DNA of 45,448 nt, taken from assembly GCF_025127995.1 (NCBI RefSeq), contig NZ_JAHLYP010000005.1, positions 1-45,448 of the forward strand, read 5' to 3'. This DNA comes from Synechococcus sp. CS-1332. Its GTDB lineage: Bacteria; Cyanobacteriota; Cyanobacteriia; PCC-6307; Cyanobiaceae. The notes under the pieces are model-generated. The model made no database searches. It saw only the letters and a list, made by a program, of their open reading frames with translations, and was not told where the DNA came from. The translations under genes were made by a program, and so were the position numbers. Below are positions 20,619 to 30,474 of the stretch, in pieces; position 1 is the first letter of the stretch; every line of letters starts with the position of its first letter.

Positions 20619-21835
20619 ACCGGCTGCTCCATCCAGCGCAGCAGGCTGAGGGCCAGCACCTTGATGCCCACCTCCAGGCAGCCCTCGTCCGGATCGAAGC
20701 TGTTGCTGTGCAAGGGCGAACAGCCTCCGGGTCCAGCCACCCCCAGGCGGAACATGGTGCCGCGGGTGTTGGCCAGCAGTTCGGCGAAATCTTCGGCCCC
20801 CAGAGAGGGCTGCTCCAGCCACTGCACCCGGGAGCGGCCCAGCAGGGCCACGGCCGCGTCCGCCACCAGCTGGGTGAGCTCCGGATCGTTGTGCACCGGC
20901 GGCGAGATGCAGCGGTAGTGCACCCGCGCTTCGCCGCCATGGCCGCGGCAGAGGGCATGGACGGTGTCCTCGATCCAGCCCGGCAGCTGGGCGTGCACCT
21001 CCAGATCCAGGCAGCGGACCGTGCCCAGCAGCCGCACGTGGTCGGCGATGACGTTGAAGGCCTTGCCGCCTTCGATCAACCCGAAGCTCACCACGACCGG
21101 ATGCAATGGATCGAGCCGGCGGCTGATCGCCTCCTGCAGGCCGCTCACCACCCGGGCGGCGATCCAGATCGCGTCGGTGCTCTGGTGCGGCCGGGCGCCA
21201 TGGCCGCCTTCCCCCAGCACCTCCACCTCCAGTTCACCCGCCGCGGCCGTGAGGCTGCCGCTGCGCACCCCCACCGTGCCCACCTCCAGACTCGGGAACA
21301 CGTGCACCCCGAACAGGGCCTGGACGCCGTCCATGGCCCCATCGGCGCACATCCAGGCCGCTCCCTCGGCAGTTTCCTCCGCCGGCTGGAACAGCAGCCG
21401 CACCCGGGCCGTGAGCCGGTCGGCCACGCTGGCCAGCAGCCTCGCCACCCCCAGACCCACGGTGGTGTGGATGTCGTGGCCGCAGGCATGCATCAGGCCC
21501 TGGCGGCTGGAGGCAAAGGCGAGCTGGGTGCGCTCCTCGATCGGCAACGCATCCATGTCCGCCCGCAGGGCCACCAGGGGAGCCCCCAGCGGCCCCAGTT
21601 CGGCCACCACCCCGGTGCGGCCCACGGCTTCGCGCACTTCCCAGCCCCAGCGCCGCAGCTCACCGGCCACCAGGGCGGCGGTCTGCTGCTCGTGGCCGCT
21701 CAGTTCGGGATGGCGGTGGATGTGGCGCCGCAGCTGGATCAGCTCCGGCAACGCCGCCTGCAGGGTCGCCTCCAGCCCCAGCGCCTCCCAGGTGGCATCA
21801 GCCGGGGCGATGGGGGAAAAGGACAACGGGGTCAT
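20615..21835 (-). CDS. M20-family amidohydrolase (N-acyl-amino acid / IAA-amino acid hydrolase type)
   Basis: 406-residue zinc-type amidohydrolase of peptidase family M20D. Metal-site motifs: ALRADMDALPIEE, HACGHDIHTTVGLG, the catalytic Glu pair in FQPAEETAEGA, GVHVFP, and a C-terminal GAEDFAELL. The central dimerisation domain is present. Members remove acyl or indole-acetyl groups from amino acids; the physiological substrate here is unknown. It lies 34 bp downstream of the TPR gene and overlaps the next small gene. Confidence 0.92.
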   Translation of the reverse strand: MTPLSFSPIAPADATWEALGLEATLQAALPELIQLRRHIHRHPELSGHEQQTAALVAGELRRWGWEVREAVGRTGVVAELGPLGAPLVALRADMDALPIEERTQLAFASSRQGLMHACGHDIHTTVGLGVARLLASVADRLTARVRLLFQPAEETAEGAAWMCADGAMDGVQALFGVHVFPSLEVGTVGVRSGSLTAAAGELEVEVLGEGGHGARPHQSTDAIWIAARVVSGLQEAISRRLDPLHPVVVSFGLIEGGKAFNVIADHVRLLGTVRCLDLEVHAQLPGWIEDTVHALCRGHGGEARVHYRCISPPVHNDPELTQLVADAAVALLGRSRVQWLEQPSLGAEDFAELLANTRGTMFRLGVAGPGGCSPLHSNSFDPDEGCLEVGIKVLALSLLRWMEQPV

Positions 21836-21869
21836 GGGCGGAGGGGGAAGCCGATAGGGCTAAGCCGGT

Positions 21870-22676
21870 TCAGGGGGCCAGGGCCAGGAACTGGGCCAGA
21901 GCCTGCACGGGAACGGGCGGCCAGCGCCGTATCTGCAGCAGCCATTCTTCCTGCCGGTAGCGGGGATCGAGGCCGGAGGCCGCGGCCCAGTGGCTCTCCG
22001 CCTCGCCCCGGGCGCCCCGGCGCCACAGCAGCGCCGTCAGTCCGGCCCGGGCATCGGCGAACAGGGGGTAGCGGCGGATCAGATCACGCAGCTGCTTCTC
22101 CGCCGCCGTCGTCTCCCCCAGCTGGAAGGCGGCCAGGGCGGCACTGGAGCGGGCCATGGCGAAACCCGGCCGGGCCGCCGCCGCCGCCTCGAAGCACTGC
22201 CGCGCCGCGGGCCAGTCATCGAGCGAACCCTCCACATTGCCCAGGTTGTAGAGGGCGGAGGCATCGAGGGGGTCCCGCTCCAGGATCCAGCCGTAGTCGG
22301 CGGCGGCCGCTGGCCACAGGCCCAGGGCCTCCTCGGCGGTGCCGCGGTTGAGGTGGGGGTCGGCGCTGGCGGGCTCCAGGGCGATGGCCCGGTCCTGGTC
22401 GGCGATCGCCGCCCGGGGGTCCCCCAGGGCCAGCTGCACGTTGCCCCGGTTGCTCCAGGCCGAGGCGTCCTGGGGCGCCAGCTCCAGCACCTGGTCCCAC
22501 AGGGGCAGGGCCTCGCCGAACCGCCCCTCGCGGCTGGCGGCCAGGGCCCGATCGAACAGCACCGGCAACGACGGTGCCGCCCCGCCGGCATCGGCCCGCA
22601 CCGCCGGCGGCAAGGCCAGCAGCCCAGCCAGCAGCAGGGCCAGCACAGAAAGAAGCGCCGCCATCCGGGACCTCAC
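21870..22676 (-). CDS. secreted TPR-repeat protein
   Basis: 268 residues. An N-terminal signal peptide (basic MRSRM then a Leu/Ala-rich core ending [10 protein letters not shown]) is followed by about five tetratricopeptide repeats, e.g. [36 protein letters not shown] and [20 protein letters not shown]. It is likely a lumenal or periplasmic protein-binding factor; many cyanobacterial TPR proteins assist photosystem assembly, but nothing specific shows that here. The GTG at 22676 overlaps the ruvB stop (GTGA); an ATG at 22664 is an alternative. Confidence 0.85.
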   Translation of the reverse strand: MRSRMAALLSVLALLLAGLLALPPAVRADAGGAAPSLPVLFDRALAASREGRFGEALPLWDQVLELAPQDASAWSNRGNVQLALGDPRAAIADQDRAIALEPASADPHLNRGTAEEALGLWPAAAADYGWILERDPLDASALYNLGNVEGSLDDWPAARQCFEAAAAARPGFAMARSSAALAAFQLGETTAAEKQLRDLIRRYPLFADARAGLTALLWRRGARGEAESHWAAASGLDPRYRQEEWLLQIRRWPPVPVQALAQFLALAP

Positions 22677-23755
22677 GCCGCCACCGCAGCAGGACCATCG
22701 AGGTGGGCGCGGCCGGCGGCGGTGACGATCCGTCCCCGGGGGGTGCGCTGCAAAAAACCAAGTTGCAAGAGGTAGGGCTCCACCACCGCTTCGAGGGTGG
22801 CGGGATCCTCCCCCAGGCCCGCTGCCAGGGTGTCCAGCCCCACGGGACCGCCCCCGTAGGCCTCCAGCATCAGCTGCAGCAGGCGGCGGTCGCTGGCATC
22901 CAGGCCGCGGCCATCCACCCGGTGCAGGGACAGAGCCTCATCGACCAGCGCCGCATCGATCTGGCCGTGTCCGCCCACCGCCGCCACGTCGCGGACCCGA
23001 CGCAGCAAGCGGTTGGCGATCCGGGGCGTGCCCCGGCAACGGCGGGCCACCTCCTGGGCGGCGCAGGCCCGCAGGGGCAGTTGCAGCAGGCCCGCGGCCC
23101 GCACCACGATCGCCTCGAGGTCGTCGAGGCCGTAGAACTCCAGCCGCTGGATCAGGCCGAAGCGATCCCGCAGCGGCGAACTCAGCGAACCGGCGCGGGT
23201 GGTGGCCCCCACCAGGGTGAAGGGGGCCACGTCCAGGCTGCGGGTGCGGGCGGTGGTGCCCTTACCCACGGTGAGATCGAGACGGAAGTCCTCCATCGCC
23301 GGGTAGAGGATCTCCTCGGCCACGCGGTTGAGGCGGTGGATCTCATCGATGAACAGGACCTCGCGGGGCTGGAGATTCACCAGCAGGCCGACGATGTCGC
23401 GGGGACGCTCCAGGGCGGGGGCGCTGGTGATCCGGCAGCGCACCCCCAGCTCCTCGGCCAGCACCAGGGCCATGGTGGTCTTGCCGAGGCCGGGGGGGCC
23501 GTAGAGCAGCACGTGATCGAGGGCCTCCTGGCGGCTGCGGGTGGCCTCCACGGCGATTCGCAGCACCTGCTTCAGCTCGCTCTGGCCGATGTAGTCCGCC
23601 AGGCGCCGGGGCCGCAGCCCATCCTCCCGGACCACCGGCTCCTCTTCAGGCCGGGCGGCGGGATCGACGAGGCGCGCCGAAGGGGCCTCGCTGGCCTTGG
23701 TCCCGCCCACTCCCGGGACAGGCCCGGCTGGTCCCCCCGAAGAGATGATCGCCAT
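22673..23755 (-). CDS. ruvB: Holliday junction branch migration helicase RuvB
   Basis: AAA+ motor that with RuvA drives branch migration in recombination repair. Seen: Walker [13 protein letters not shown], Walker [14 protein letters not shown], sensor [18 protein letters not shown] with the arginine finger, and the C-terminal winged-helix domain ([16 protein letters not shown]). At 360 residues it has a slightly extended, poorly conserved N-terminus. It begins a run of five same-strand genes with short gaps or overlaps and diverges from smpB across about 60 bp. Confidence 0.97.
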   Translation of the reverse strand: MAIISSGGPAGPVPGVGGTKASEAPSARLVDPAARPEEEPVVREDGLRPRRLADYIGQSELKQVLRIAVEATRSRQEALDHVLLYGPPGLGKTTMALVLAEELGVRCRITSAPALERPRDIVGLLVNLQPREVLFIDEIHRLNRVAEEILYPAMEDFRLDLTVGKGTTARTRSLDVAPFTLVGATTRAGSLSSPLRDRFGLIQRLEFYGLDDLEAIVVRAAGLLQLPLRACAAQEVARRCRGTPRIANRLLRRVRDVAAVGGHGQIDAALVDEALSLHRVDGRGLDASDRRLLQLMLEAYGGGPVGLDTLAAGLGEDPATLEAVVEPYLLQLGFLQRTPRGRIVTAAGRAHLDGPAAVAA

Positions 23756-23817
23756 AGCTGGAGGGTACCGGCTGCTGCCTAGGGTCGGGGAGCACCCAGG
23801 TGATCAAGGACAAAGCG

Positions 23818-24318
23818 ATGGCGAAGGGGCCCGGCAGGAAGGGCGGTGGCGCCAAGAGCGCCGACCCGGCCAACCGGCTGCTGGCCGACAACCGCCTGGC
23901 CAGACACCAGTACGAGATTCTCGAAACCCTCGAGACCGGGGTCGAACTGCTCGGCACCGAGGTGAAATCAATCCGGGCCGGCCAGGTGAACCTGCGCGAC
24001 GGCTTCTGCCTGATCCGCAACGGCGAGATGCAGCTTCACAACGTCCACATCTCCCCCCACAGCCACGCCGGCAAGTTCTTCAACCACGAGCCGTTGCGGG
24101 TCCGCAAGCTGCTGGCCCATCGGCGCGAGATCGACAAGCTGCGCGTCTCCCTGGATCAGAAGGGCCTCACCCTGATCCCGCTCAACCTGCACCTCAAAGG
24201 GTCCTGGATCAAGATCACCATCGGCCTGGGCAAGGGCCGCAAGCTGCACGACAAGCGCCAGGACGAAAAGACCAAGCAGATCGCCAAGGAAACCCGGGCC
24301 GCCGTCGCCCGGCTCTGA
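23818..24318 (+). CDS. smpB: SsrA-binding protein SmpB
   Basis: 166-residue RNA-binding protein that delivers tmRNA to stalled ribosomes. Seen: [29 protein letters not shown] split over the N-terminal OB-fold, [34 protein letters not shown] and the basic C-terminal tail [14 protein letters not shown] that folds in the mRNA channel. The ATG at 23818 is preferred over a GTG at 23800, because the family starts shortly before the basic NRLARHQY block. Confidence 0.97.
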   Translation: MAKGPGRKGGGAKSADPANRLLADNRLARHQYEILETLETGVELLGTEVKSIRAGQVNLRDGFCLIRNGEMQLHNVHISPHSHAGKFFNHEPLRVRKLLAHRREIDKLRVSLDQKGLTLIPLNLHLKGSWIKITIGLGKGRKLHDKRQDEKTKQIAKETRAAVARL

Positions 24319-24327
24319 GGACCGCCC

Positions 24328-26418
24328 TCAGGGGTTGGTGGGAGGCGCCGGTGGCGGGGGTGGCGCTGGCGGGGTTGGTGTGGTGGGCGTCTGGACGGCG
24401 CCGGGGCTGGCCGGTGCCGGCTCGGACGGCGTTTCCGGCGTCTCCTCCGGAGCCGGTGGGGCGTCCGGGGCCGGTGGGGGGGTGGGGGCCGGTGGGTCGG
24501 CCCGCAGCGACAACCGGATCAGGGCCGGGGCGACACCGTCGTTGGTGAGCAGCAACTGGACCGGCGAGCTCTTCTGGGAGCCCAGGGTCACCACCCGCAA
24601 CGGCCCCCTGGCCTCCAGGGGCGTGCCCTCCGCAGAGAAGACGCTCATCTGCAGCAAGGGGGAGCCATTGACCCCGAGGGCCAGGCCATGGCCGGCGGGG
24701 AGCCGGATCGGGAACAGCCGCGCGCCGCTGGCGGGCACTTCGGCGGTCAGGACCTGGGTCGCACCGGAGGGGGCCTCGATCGGCTCGATCCTGAGGTTCT
24801 CCAGGGTCAGATCGGCGGCGGCGTACCAGATCTGGCGGAACGGCTCCGGAGGCATCGCCTGGGAGGCGCGGCTCGGCAGCAGGTTCTGCACGCTGGCCGA
24901 CACCAGCTCCCGCAGCACCGCTGGACTCAGGCCCTGGCGCACGAACCCGGCCTGGCGCGACTCCCAGTCGGTGGCGCTGAAGTTGCCCAGCCGCCGGCGC
25001 AGGGGAAGGGGCAGCTGCTCCACCCGGGCCAGCCATTCCTCGGCCAGTTCGTTCCAGACACGCCGCAAGGGAGCGTCCTCAAGGGTGTCGGAGGGGAGCC
25101 GGCCGTTGCGTTCGGGGTACTGGGCCAGCAGGGCCGCATCCACCAGGCTGAGGAACCAGGCCCGGTCCACCTGCATCGCCCGCAGGCGGTTGAGCAGTTG
25201 CTGGCGCTGATCCACCTCCGAGGGGGGCAGGCTGCTGGGCAGCTCGGGCACCCCGCCGGGGGGCGGTGTGGCCACCTTGCCGCGGCTCAGCCACCACCAG
25301 CCCACCGCCGTGCCGACCACGGCCGACAGCACCAGGGCGATCAGCACCGGCCAGAAGCCCCCCTCGGCCGCCTCTTCCCGTTCCTCGTGGCGGCGACGCA
25401 GGCTGTCGGGGGCAGCCACGGCCGGCGGCGGTGGCGCCGCGGTGCGAAGTGGCAGCTGGGGCTCCACCCGGGGTGATTCGGACGGGCGGGGGGCCTCGGC
25501 GGCAGCCACCTCGCTGGCGACGACCTGCGGCGGGACCTGCGGCGGGACCGGCACCGCAGAGGGCACCAGGATCACGGTGCGATCGGCCCGGGGCACGGGG
25601 CCGGTGCTGTCGGGCATCGCCAGGGACTGGAAGGCCACCAGGGCCTGGCCGGCCGAAGCGAATCGCTCGTCGGGATGGCGGCTCAGCAAGCGCTGCAGCT
25701 GAAGCCGCAGGTCCGGCTGGACCTCGAGGGCCGCCGGCCAGCGCCACTGCATGGTGGTGGGATCGAGCAAGCCGCCCGGGGCATCACCGCTCAGCAGCAC
25801 CAGGGCCACCACCCCGAGGGCGTGCAGATCCATCCAGGGTTGGGCGGGCTCGCCCCTGGCCAGTTCCGGCGGGGCGTAGCCCGGCGTGGCACCCAGCAGC
25901 CGCTCCCCGGCGGGGCCGCTGGCGCTGCCCCGCACCAGGCCGAAATCGAGGGGCACCGGCAGCCCGTCACTGTCGCGGCGCAGCAGGTTGGCGGGACTCA
26001 GATCCCCATGCAGCAGATCCTGGCTGTGCAGGGCGGCGAGCACCGGCAGCAGCTGGCGCAGCAACAACAGCACCTCCCCGGCCCCGAAGACCAGCTGGCG
26101 TTCGGCCCGCAGCTCCAGCAGCTGCTGGTAGGTGCGGCCCGCCTGCCACTCCCGCACCAGCCACAGCTGGTCGTCGGCCTCGATCACGGCGCCGATGCGG
26201 GGCACCTGGGGATGGAGCACCCCCTGGAGCCGCGACCAGAGGTCCCGGGCCCGGGCCTGGTCCTGGTCGGGTCCGATGCGGCGCAGGGCCACGGGCGCGT
26301 CGGCAGCCAGCTGGTCGCTGGCCAGCCACAACGCGCCCTGGGGGCCGGCGTTCTCCGTGCCGAGGCAGCGCTCCAGCCGATAACGGCCGCCGATCACCTG
26401 ACCCTGGGCTGCCGTCAT
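24328..26418 (-). CDS. serine/threonine kinase-like membrane protein, possibly a pseudokinase
   Basis: 696 residues in three parts: an N-terminal protein-kinase fold (about 10-270), one transmembrane helix (around FWPVLIALVLSAVVGTAVGW, near residue 365), and an outer region ending in a Pro/Ala/Thr-rich low-complexity tail of about 55 residues. The catalytic loop HGDLSPANLL and DFGLV are kept and an APE-like PGYAPPELARG is present. The glycine loop is degenerate (GTENAGPQGALWLA) and the usual VAIK lysine appears as Arg in APVALRRIG. It may therefore have no or altered catalysis. The start at 26418 overlaps the cysteine synthase stop by 4 bp. The outer domain is not recognised. Confidence 0.82.
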   Translation of the reverse strand: MTAAQGQVIGGRYRLERCLGTENAGPQGALWLASDQLAADAPVALRRIGPDQDQARARDLWSRLQGVLHPQVPRIGAVIEADDQLWLVREWQAGRTYQQLLELRAERQLVFGAGEVLLLLRQLLPVLAALHSQDLLHGDLSPANLLRRDSDGLPVPLDFGLVRGSASGPAGERLLGATPGYAPPELARGEPAQPWMDLHALGVVALVLLSGDAPGGLLDPTTMQWRWPAALEVQPDLRLQLQRLLSRHPDERFASAGQALVAFQSLAMPDSTGPVPRADRTVILVPSAVPVPPQVPPQVVASEVAAAEAPRPSESPRVEPQLPLRTAAPPPPAVAAPDSLRRRHEEREEAAEGGFWPVLIALVLSAVVGTAVGWWWLSRGKVATPPPGGVPELPSSLPPSEVDQRQQLLNRLRAMQVDRAWFLSLVDAALLAQYPERNGRLPSDTLEDAPLRRVWNELAEEWLARVEQLPLPLRRRLGNFSATDWESRQAGFVRQGLSPAVLRELVSASVQNLLPSRASQAMPPEPFRQIWYAAADLTLENLRIEPIEAPSGATQVLTAEVPASGARLFPIRLPAGHGLALGVNGSPLLQMSVFSAEGTPLEARGPLRVVTLGSQKSSPVQLLLTNDGVAPALIRLSLRADPPAPTPPPAPDAPPAPEETPETPSEPAPASPGAVQTPTTPTPPAPPPPPAPPTNP

Positions 26419-27443
26419 GGGATCAGGGCCGCGCCGCTGCGCTCGGGTTGCTCCAGGCCGCGGCCCGCGAGCCAATCGTGGTCGTAGAGGCGGGAGCGGT
26501 AGCGATCACCGCTGTCGCACAGCACGGTGACGATGCGATGGCCCGGCCCGAGCCGCCGGGCCGTCTCCACCGCCGCCGCCACGTTGATGCCCACCGAGCC
26601 CCCCATGAACAGGCCCTCCTGCCACAGCAGGCCGTAGATCGTGCGCAGGGCCATGGGGTCGTCGATGCGGACGGCATCGTCGATCGGGGCCCCCTCGAGA
26701 TTGGCGGTGACGCGACTGTTGCCGATGCCTTCGGTGACCGAGTTGCCCTCGCTTGTGAGTGTGCCGTCGGTGGCCCAGCTGTAGAGGGCGCTGCCGCAGG
26801 GATCGGCCAGGACGCACCGGATCGACGGATCCTGCTCCTTGAGATACAGGGCCACCCCCGCGTAGGTGCCGCCGGTGCCGGTGGCGGCCACCCAGGCATC
26901 CAGCCGGCCGCCGGTCTGCTGCCAGATCTCCGGGCCGGTGCTGCCGTAGTGGGCGCGCCGATTGGCGAGATTGTCGAACTGGTTGGCCCACAGGGCCCCG
27001 GGGATCTCCTCGGCGATGCGGCCGGAGAGGCGCACGTAGTTGGCCGGGTCGCTGTAGGGCACCGCCGGCACCGTGCGCACCTCGGCGCCGAGGCTGCGCA
27101 GCAGGCCGATCTTCTCCGCCGACTGGGTTTCGGGGATGACGATCAGGCAGCGGTAGCCGCGGGCGTTGCAGAGGTGGGTCAGGCCGATGCCGGTGTTTCC
27201 GGCGGTCCCTTCCACCACCGTGCCCCCCGGCTGCAGCTGGCCGCTCGCCTCTGCCTCCTGGAGGATGCCGAGGGCGGCCCGGTCCTTCACCGACCCACCG
27301 GGGTTCATGAACTCCGCCTTGCCGAGGATCTCGCACCCGGTGAGGGCGCTGAGGGCATGGAGCCGGATCAGCGGCGTCCGGCCCACCGCGCCGCTGAAGC
27401 CTTCGGTGATCCCTGTGGTCATGCCATCGCTGTGGGCTCCCAT
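26415..27443 (-). CDS. cysK: cysteine synthase (PLP-dependent, O-acetylserine sulfhydrylase type)
   Basis: Fold-type II PLP enzyme expected to form cysteine from O-acetylserine and sulphide. The PLP lysine is in FMNPGGSVKDRAAL; the substrate loop GTAGNTGIGL and the phosphate-binding ATGTGGTYAGVA are present. Three ATGs compete at the start. GGAGAAGG (27459-27452) is placed 8 bases before the ATG at 27443, so that start is chosen over 27461 (no ribosome site) and 27422. With 342 residues it belongs to the longer CysK-like subgroup; cystathionine beta-synthase-like activity cannot be excluded. It overlaps the kinase-like gene by 4 bp. Confidence 0.9.
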   Translation of the reverse strand: MGAHSDGMTTGITEGFSGAVGRTPLIRLHALSALTGCEILGKAEFMNPGGSVKDRAALGILQEAEASGQLQPGGTVVEGTAGNTGIGLTHLCNARGYRCLIVIPETQSAEKIGLLRSLGAEVRTVPAVPYSDPANYVRLSGRIAEEIPGALWANQFDNLANRRAHYGSTGPEIWQQTGGRLDAWVAATGTGGTYAGVALYLKEQDPSIRCVLADPCGSALYSWATDGTLTSEGNSVTEGIGNSRVTANLEGAPIDDAVRIDDPMALRTIYGLLWQEGLFMGGSVGINVAAAVETARRLGPGHRIVTVLCDSGDRYRSRLYDHDWLAGRGLEQPERSGAALIP

Positions 27444-27521
27444 GCGGCTGGCCTTCTCCATGGCTGCGTGGCCGGATCGTAGGGAACATCCCTAAGGTCG
27501 GCCCCAGAGAAGGTCAGGTCC

Positions 27522-28784
27522 ATGGGCTCCAGGGCACACTCCCCGGCGGACAGCACCAGGCTCCTGCAACGGCTCCAGGCGGTACGGCAGCACAGCGAGC
27601 ACCTGATCGACGGCCTCGAGCCGGAGGACCTCTGCCTGCAGGGCATGGCCGACGCCAGCCCCGCCAAGTGGCACCTGGGCCACACCACCTGGTTCTTCGA
27701 AACCTTCCTGCTCGACCCCCACCTGAGCGGCCATGAACCGCCCGATCGCCGCTGGGGCCATCTGTTCAACTCCTATTACGAGGCGATCGGCAGCCGTCAC
27801 CCCCGCCCCCAGCGGGGTCTGCTCACCCGCCCGGCCATCGGCGAGGTGCTGGCCTGGCGCCGGCGCGTCGACGCCGGGCTGGAAACGCTGCTGCTGGATC
27901 TGGATCGCCGGCCCGCAGAGGCGGCCGCCCCCCTGCTCGAGCTGGTGGAGCTGGGCCTGCAGCACGAACAGCAGCACCAGGAGCTGCTGCTGATGGATCT
28001 GCTCGACGGCTTCAGCCGCAACCCGCTGGAGCCCTCCTACGGCCAGGAGCCCCCCGGAGCGGCGGCGACGGAAGCCCCCGCCGGCTGGCGCTCCCACCCC
28101 GGCGGCCTGGTGGCGATCGGCCATGCCGGCGGCGGCTTCCACTTCGACAACGAGGCCCCCCGCCACCGGCAGTGGCTGGAGCCGTTCCTGCTGGCCGAAA
28201 CACTGGTCAGCAACGGCGACTACGCCGCCTTCATCGCCGATGGGGGCTACCGGCGGGCCGAGCTCTGGATGAGCGAGGGCTGGGCGGTGGTGCAGGAGCG
28301 CGGCTGGTGCGCGCCGCGCTACTGGCGCGGCGACTGGGAATTCAGCCTGGCGGGCCGGAGGCCGCGCCACCCCCAGGCGCCGGTGCGGCACCTGAGCTGG
28401 TTCGAGGCCGATGCCTTCGCCCGCTGGAGCGGCGCCCGCCTGCCCAGCGAGGCCGAATGGGAGCTGGTGGTGACAGAGGCGGTGCAACCGGGCGGCCGCC
28501 CCCTGCCCCAGGCCTTCGGCGCCCTGTGGCAGTGGACCGCCACCCCCTACCGTCCCTACCCCGGCTTCCAACCCGCCACTGGTGCGGTGGGGGAATACAA
28601 CGGCAAGTTCATGACCTCCCAATTCGTGCTCCGGGGCAGCAGCTTCCTCACCCCGGCGGGCCACGCCCGCCCCACCTACCGCAACTTCTTTGCGCCCCAC
28701 TGCCGCTGGATGGCCGCCGGCCTGCGCCTGGCCCGTGACGGTGCTGACGAGGGCGCCGGGGGCGGTGCCATGGAGCCATGCTGA
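27522..28784 (+). CDS. egtB: ergothioneine biosynthesis sulfoxide synthase EgtB
   Basis: Non-heme iron enzyme that joins a thiol (cysteine or gamma-glutamylcysteine) to hercynine with O2. The N-terminal DinB-like domain has the iron histidines in WHLGHTTWFFE and the QHEQQHQELLLMDL block. The C-terminal formylglycine-generating-enzyme-like domain shows SEAEWE, WQWTATPYRPYPGF, and the family ending with YRNFFAPHCRWMAAGLRLA. At 420 residues the length is right. The downstream egtD, overlapping by 7 bp, makes hercynine, so the two steps are coupled. Confidence 0.96.
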   Translation: MGSRAHSPADSTRLLQRLQAVRQHSEHLIDGLEPEDLCLQGMADASPAKWHLGHTTWFFETFLLDPHLSGHEPPDRRWGHLFNSYYEAIGSRHPRPQRGLLTRPAIGEVLAWRRRVDAGLETLLLDLDRRPAEAAAPLLELVELGLQHEQQHQELLLMDLLDGFSRNPLEPSYGQEPPGAAATEAPAGWRSHPGGLVAIGHAGGGFHFDNEAPRHRQWLEPFLLAETLVSNGDYAAFIADGGYRRAELWMSEGWAVVQERGWCAPRYWRGDWEFSLAGRRPRHPQAPVRHLSWFEADAFARWSGARLPSEAEWELVVTEAVQPGGRPLPQAFGALWQWTATPYRPYPGFQPATGAVGEYNGKFMTSQFVLRGSSFLTPAGHARPTYRNFFAPHCRWMAAGLRLARDGADEGAGGGAMEPC

Positions 28785-29749
28785 TCGACCTCCATCCCCA
28801 GCCGGCCGACATGACCCGGCTGGTGATCGAGGGCATGGGCCGCAGCCCGAAGCAGCTACCGGCCTGGTTGCTGTACGACGCCGAGGGCTCCCGCCTGTTC
28901 GAGGCGATCTGCGAGCAACCGGAGTACGGCCTCACCCGCACCGAAACAGCCCTGCTGGAGGCGCGGGCGCCCGAGCTGGCCGCCGCCCTCGGCCCCGGAG
29001 TCGTGGTGGAATTCGGGGCCGGCAACGCCCGCAAGGTCAGCCCCCTGATCAGTGCCCTGAGGCCAGCCGCCTACGTGGCCCTCGACATCAGCGCCGACCA
29101 TCTGGCCCCCGCCTGCCAGGCCCTGCAGCGCCGCCACCCCGACCTGCCGGTGCTGGGCATCTGCTGCGACTACAGCCTCCTGGAGCAGCTGCCGGGCCAC
29201 CCCGCCCTGGAGGGCCACGGGCGGCTGGGCTTCTACCCGGGCAGTTCGATCGGCAACTTCGACCCCGCCGGCGCCCAGGCGCTGCTGCGGCAGTTCCACC
29301 GGCTGCTGGGGACCGGCAGCCGTCTACTGATCGGCATCGACCAGCCCAAGGCGAAGGAGCGGCTGGAGGCGGCCTACAACGATGCGGCGGGCTGGTCGGA
29401 GGCCTTCGCCCGCAACCTGCTCACCCGGCTCAACCGGGATCTGGGCGGCGACTTCCAGTCGGCTGACTTTGGGTACCGGGCCTGGTGGGACGCCGAGCGG
29501 GGCCGCATCGCCATGGCCTTGGTGAGCCAGCGGGAGCTGGAGGTGCAGCTGGCGGGCCGGTACTGGCCATTCGCGGCCGGTGAGCCGCTGATCACTGAGT
29601 ACAGCTACAAGTACGCCCCCGAAGCCTTTCTTGCCCTGGCGGCCACGGCCGGCTGGCAGGGGGCAGCCCAGTGGAGCGACCCGGCCGGCGATTTCGCTCT
29701 GCATCTGCTGGTGCAGGCAGACTCGGAACAGCACCGGAGCGATCCATGA
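28778..29749 (+). CDS. egtD: L-histidine N-alpha-methyltransferase EgtD
   Basis: Trimethylates the alpha-amino group of histidine to hercynine, the first step of ergothioneine synthesis. Seen: SRLFEAICEQPEYGLTRTE (histidine-binding end), SAM motif VEFGAGNARKV, the characteristic FYPGSSIGNFDP, LLIGIDQPK, and the C-terminal TEYSYKYAPEAF substrate block. The length of 323 residues is typical. The start ATG lies inside the egtB stop region (7-bp overlap) and its own stop overlaps the next gene (ATGA). Confidence 0.97.
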   Translation: MLIDLHPQPADMTRLVIEGMGRSPKQLPAWLLYDAEGSRLFEAICEQPEYGLTRTETALLEARAPELAAALGPGVVVEFGAGNARKVSPLISALRPAAYVALDISADHLAPACQALQRRHPDLPVLGICCDYSLLEQLPGHPALEGHGRLGFYPGSSIGNFDPAGAQALLRQFHRLLGTGSRLLIGIDQPKAKERLEAAYNDAAGWSEAFARNLLTRLNRDLGGDFQSADFGYRAWWDAERGRIAMALVSQRELEVQLAGRYWPFAAGEPLITEYSYKYAPEAFLALAATAGWQGAAQWSDPAGDFALHLLVQADSEQHRSDP

Positions 29750-29982
29750 GCAGGGAGGAGCAACGTCAGTCCATGCGCGGGGTGCGTGAAGGGCTGATCG
29801 AGGAACTGGAGGACCTGTACCGCCAGGCCTTCGACCGCATCGGCGAGCAGGACCTGGGGGAAGGGGCCATCGCCCGGCTCACCCAGCTGCTGCTGCGCTC
29901 CCGCGAGGCCGCCATCACCCCGCTGCAGGAAGAGATCGAAGCGCCCCTGATCACCCGCGCCCCCGGCGAACCCGTGCCATGA
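29746..29982 (+). CDS. hercynine metabolism small protein (conserved in picocyanobacteria)
   Basis: 78-residue, charged, mostly helical protein with no signal, membrane helix or catalytic motif. It starts in the egtD stop (ATGA) and ends overlapping the next gene by 4 bp. I recall that picocyanobacterial genomes carry two short uncharacterised families next to egtB and egtD, named for that context; this fits the smaller one. The role is unknown; the constant linkage suggests a helper for EgtB/EgtD. Confidence 0.7.
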   Translation: MSREEQRQSMRGVREGLIEELEDLYRQAFDRIGEQDLGEGAIARLTQLLLRSREAAITPLQEEIEAPLITRAPGEPVP

Positions 29983-30461
29983 GCACCTGGCTGGAGGAAC
30001 TGGAGGCGCGGCTGGAACAGCAGCTGGCGGGCTTCCTGCGCACCAATCCCCAACAGGAGGAGCTGCTGCGGGGACAGGCCGCCCGCGACCGGCAGCGACA
30101 ATTGCTGGCCGAACGGGTGCGCCTGCGGCAGCAGGCCGAGGAGCAGCGAAAGCAACTGCTGAAGTTGGCCGAGGAGATTCGCCAGTGGCAGGGGCGGATC
30201 GGCCGGGCCCGGACCGCCGGGGCCGGGGAGCTGGCGGGCCGCGCTGAAGGCCATGTGGCGGGCCTGATGGACCAGGGGCGCCAACGCTGGCAGGCCCTCA
30301 CCGACCTGGGGCAGCGTTTCGCCGGCGTTGAGCAGGAGCTGGCCGACCTGACCAGCCAGCGCAGCTCCGGCCCCGCCGCCACTCCCGATCTGGAGGCCGA
30401 CTGGGCCCGGTTCGAGGCCCAGCAGGAACTGCAGGAGCTGAAGCGGCGCAGCCAGCCCTGA
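29979..30461 (+). CDS. hercynine metabolism-associated coiled-coil protein
   Basis: 160 residues, almost all Gln/Glu/Arg/Leu-rich helix with heptad-like spacing, suggesting a long coiled coil (about residues 5-75 and again near the C-terminus). No catalytic motif. It overlaps the preceding small gene by 4 bp. By position it matches the second uncharacterised family that accompanies egtBD in picocyanobacteria (recalled, not searched). Confidence 0.68.
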   Translation: MSTWLEELEARLEQQLAGFLRTNPQQEELLRGQAARDRQRQLLAERVRLRQQAEEQRKQLLKLAEEIRQWQGRIGRARTAGAGELAGRAEGHVAGLMDQGRQRWQALTDLGQRFAGVEQELADLTSQRSSGPAATPDLEADWARFEAQQELQELKRRSQP

Positions 30462-30474
30462 GCCGCGCCACTCC

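Noticed and set aside
25266..27482. 738-codon plus-strand open frame opposite the kinase-like and cysteine synthase genes
   Set aside because: Pro/Arg/Ala-rich translation without any domain; both genes on the other strand have clear family motifs.
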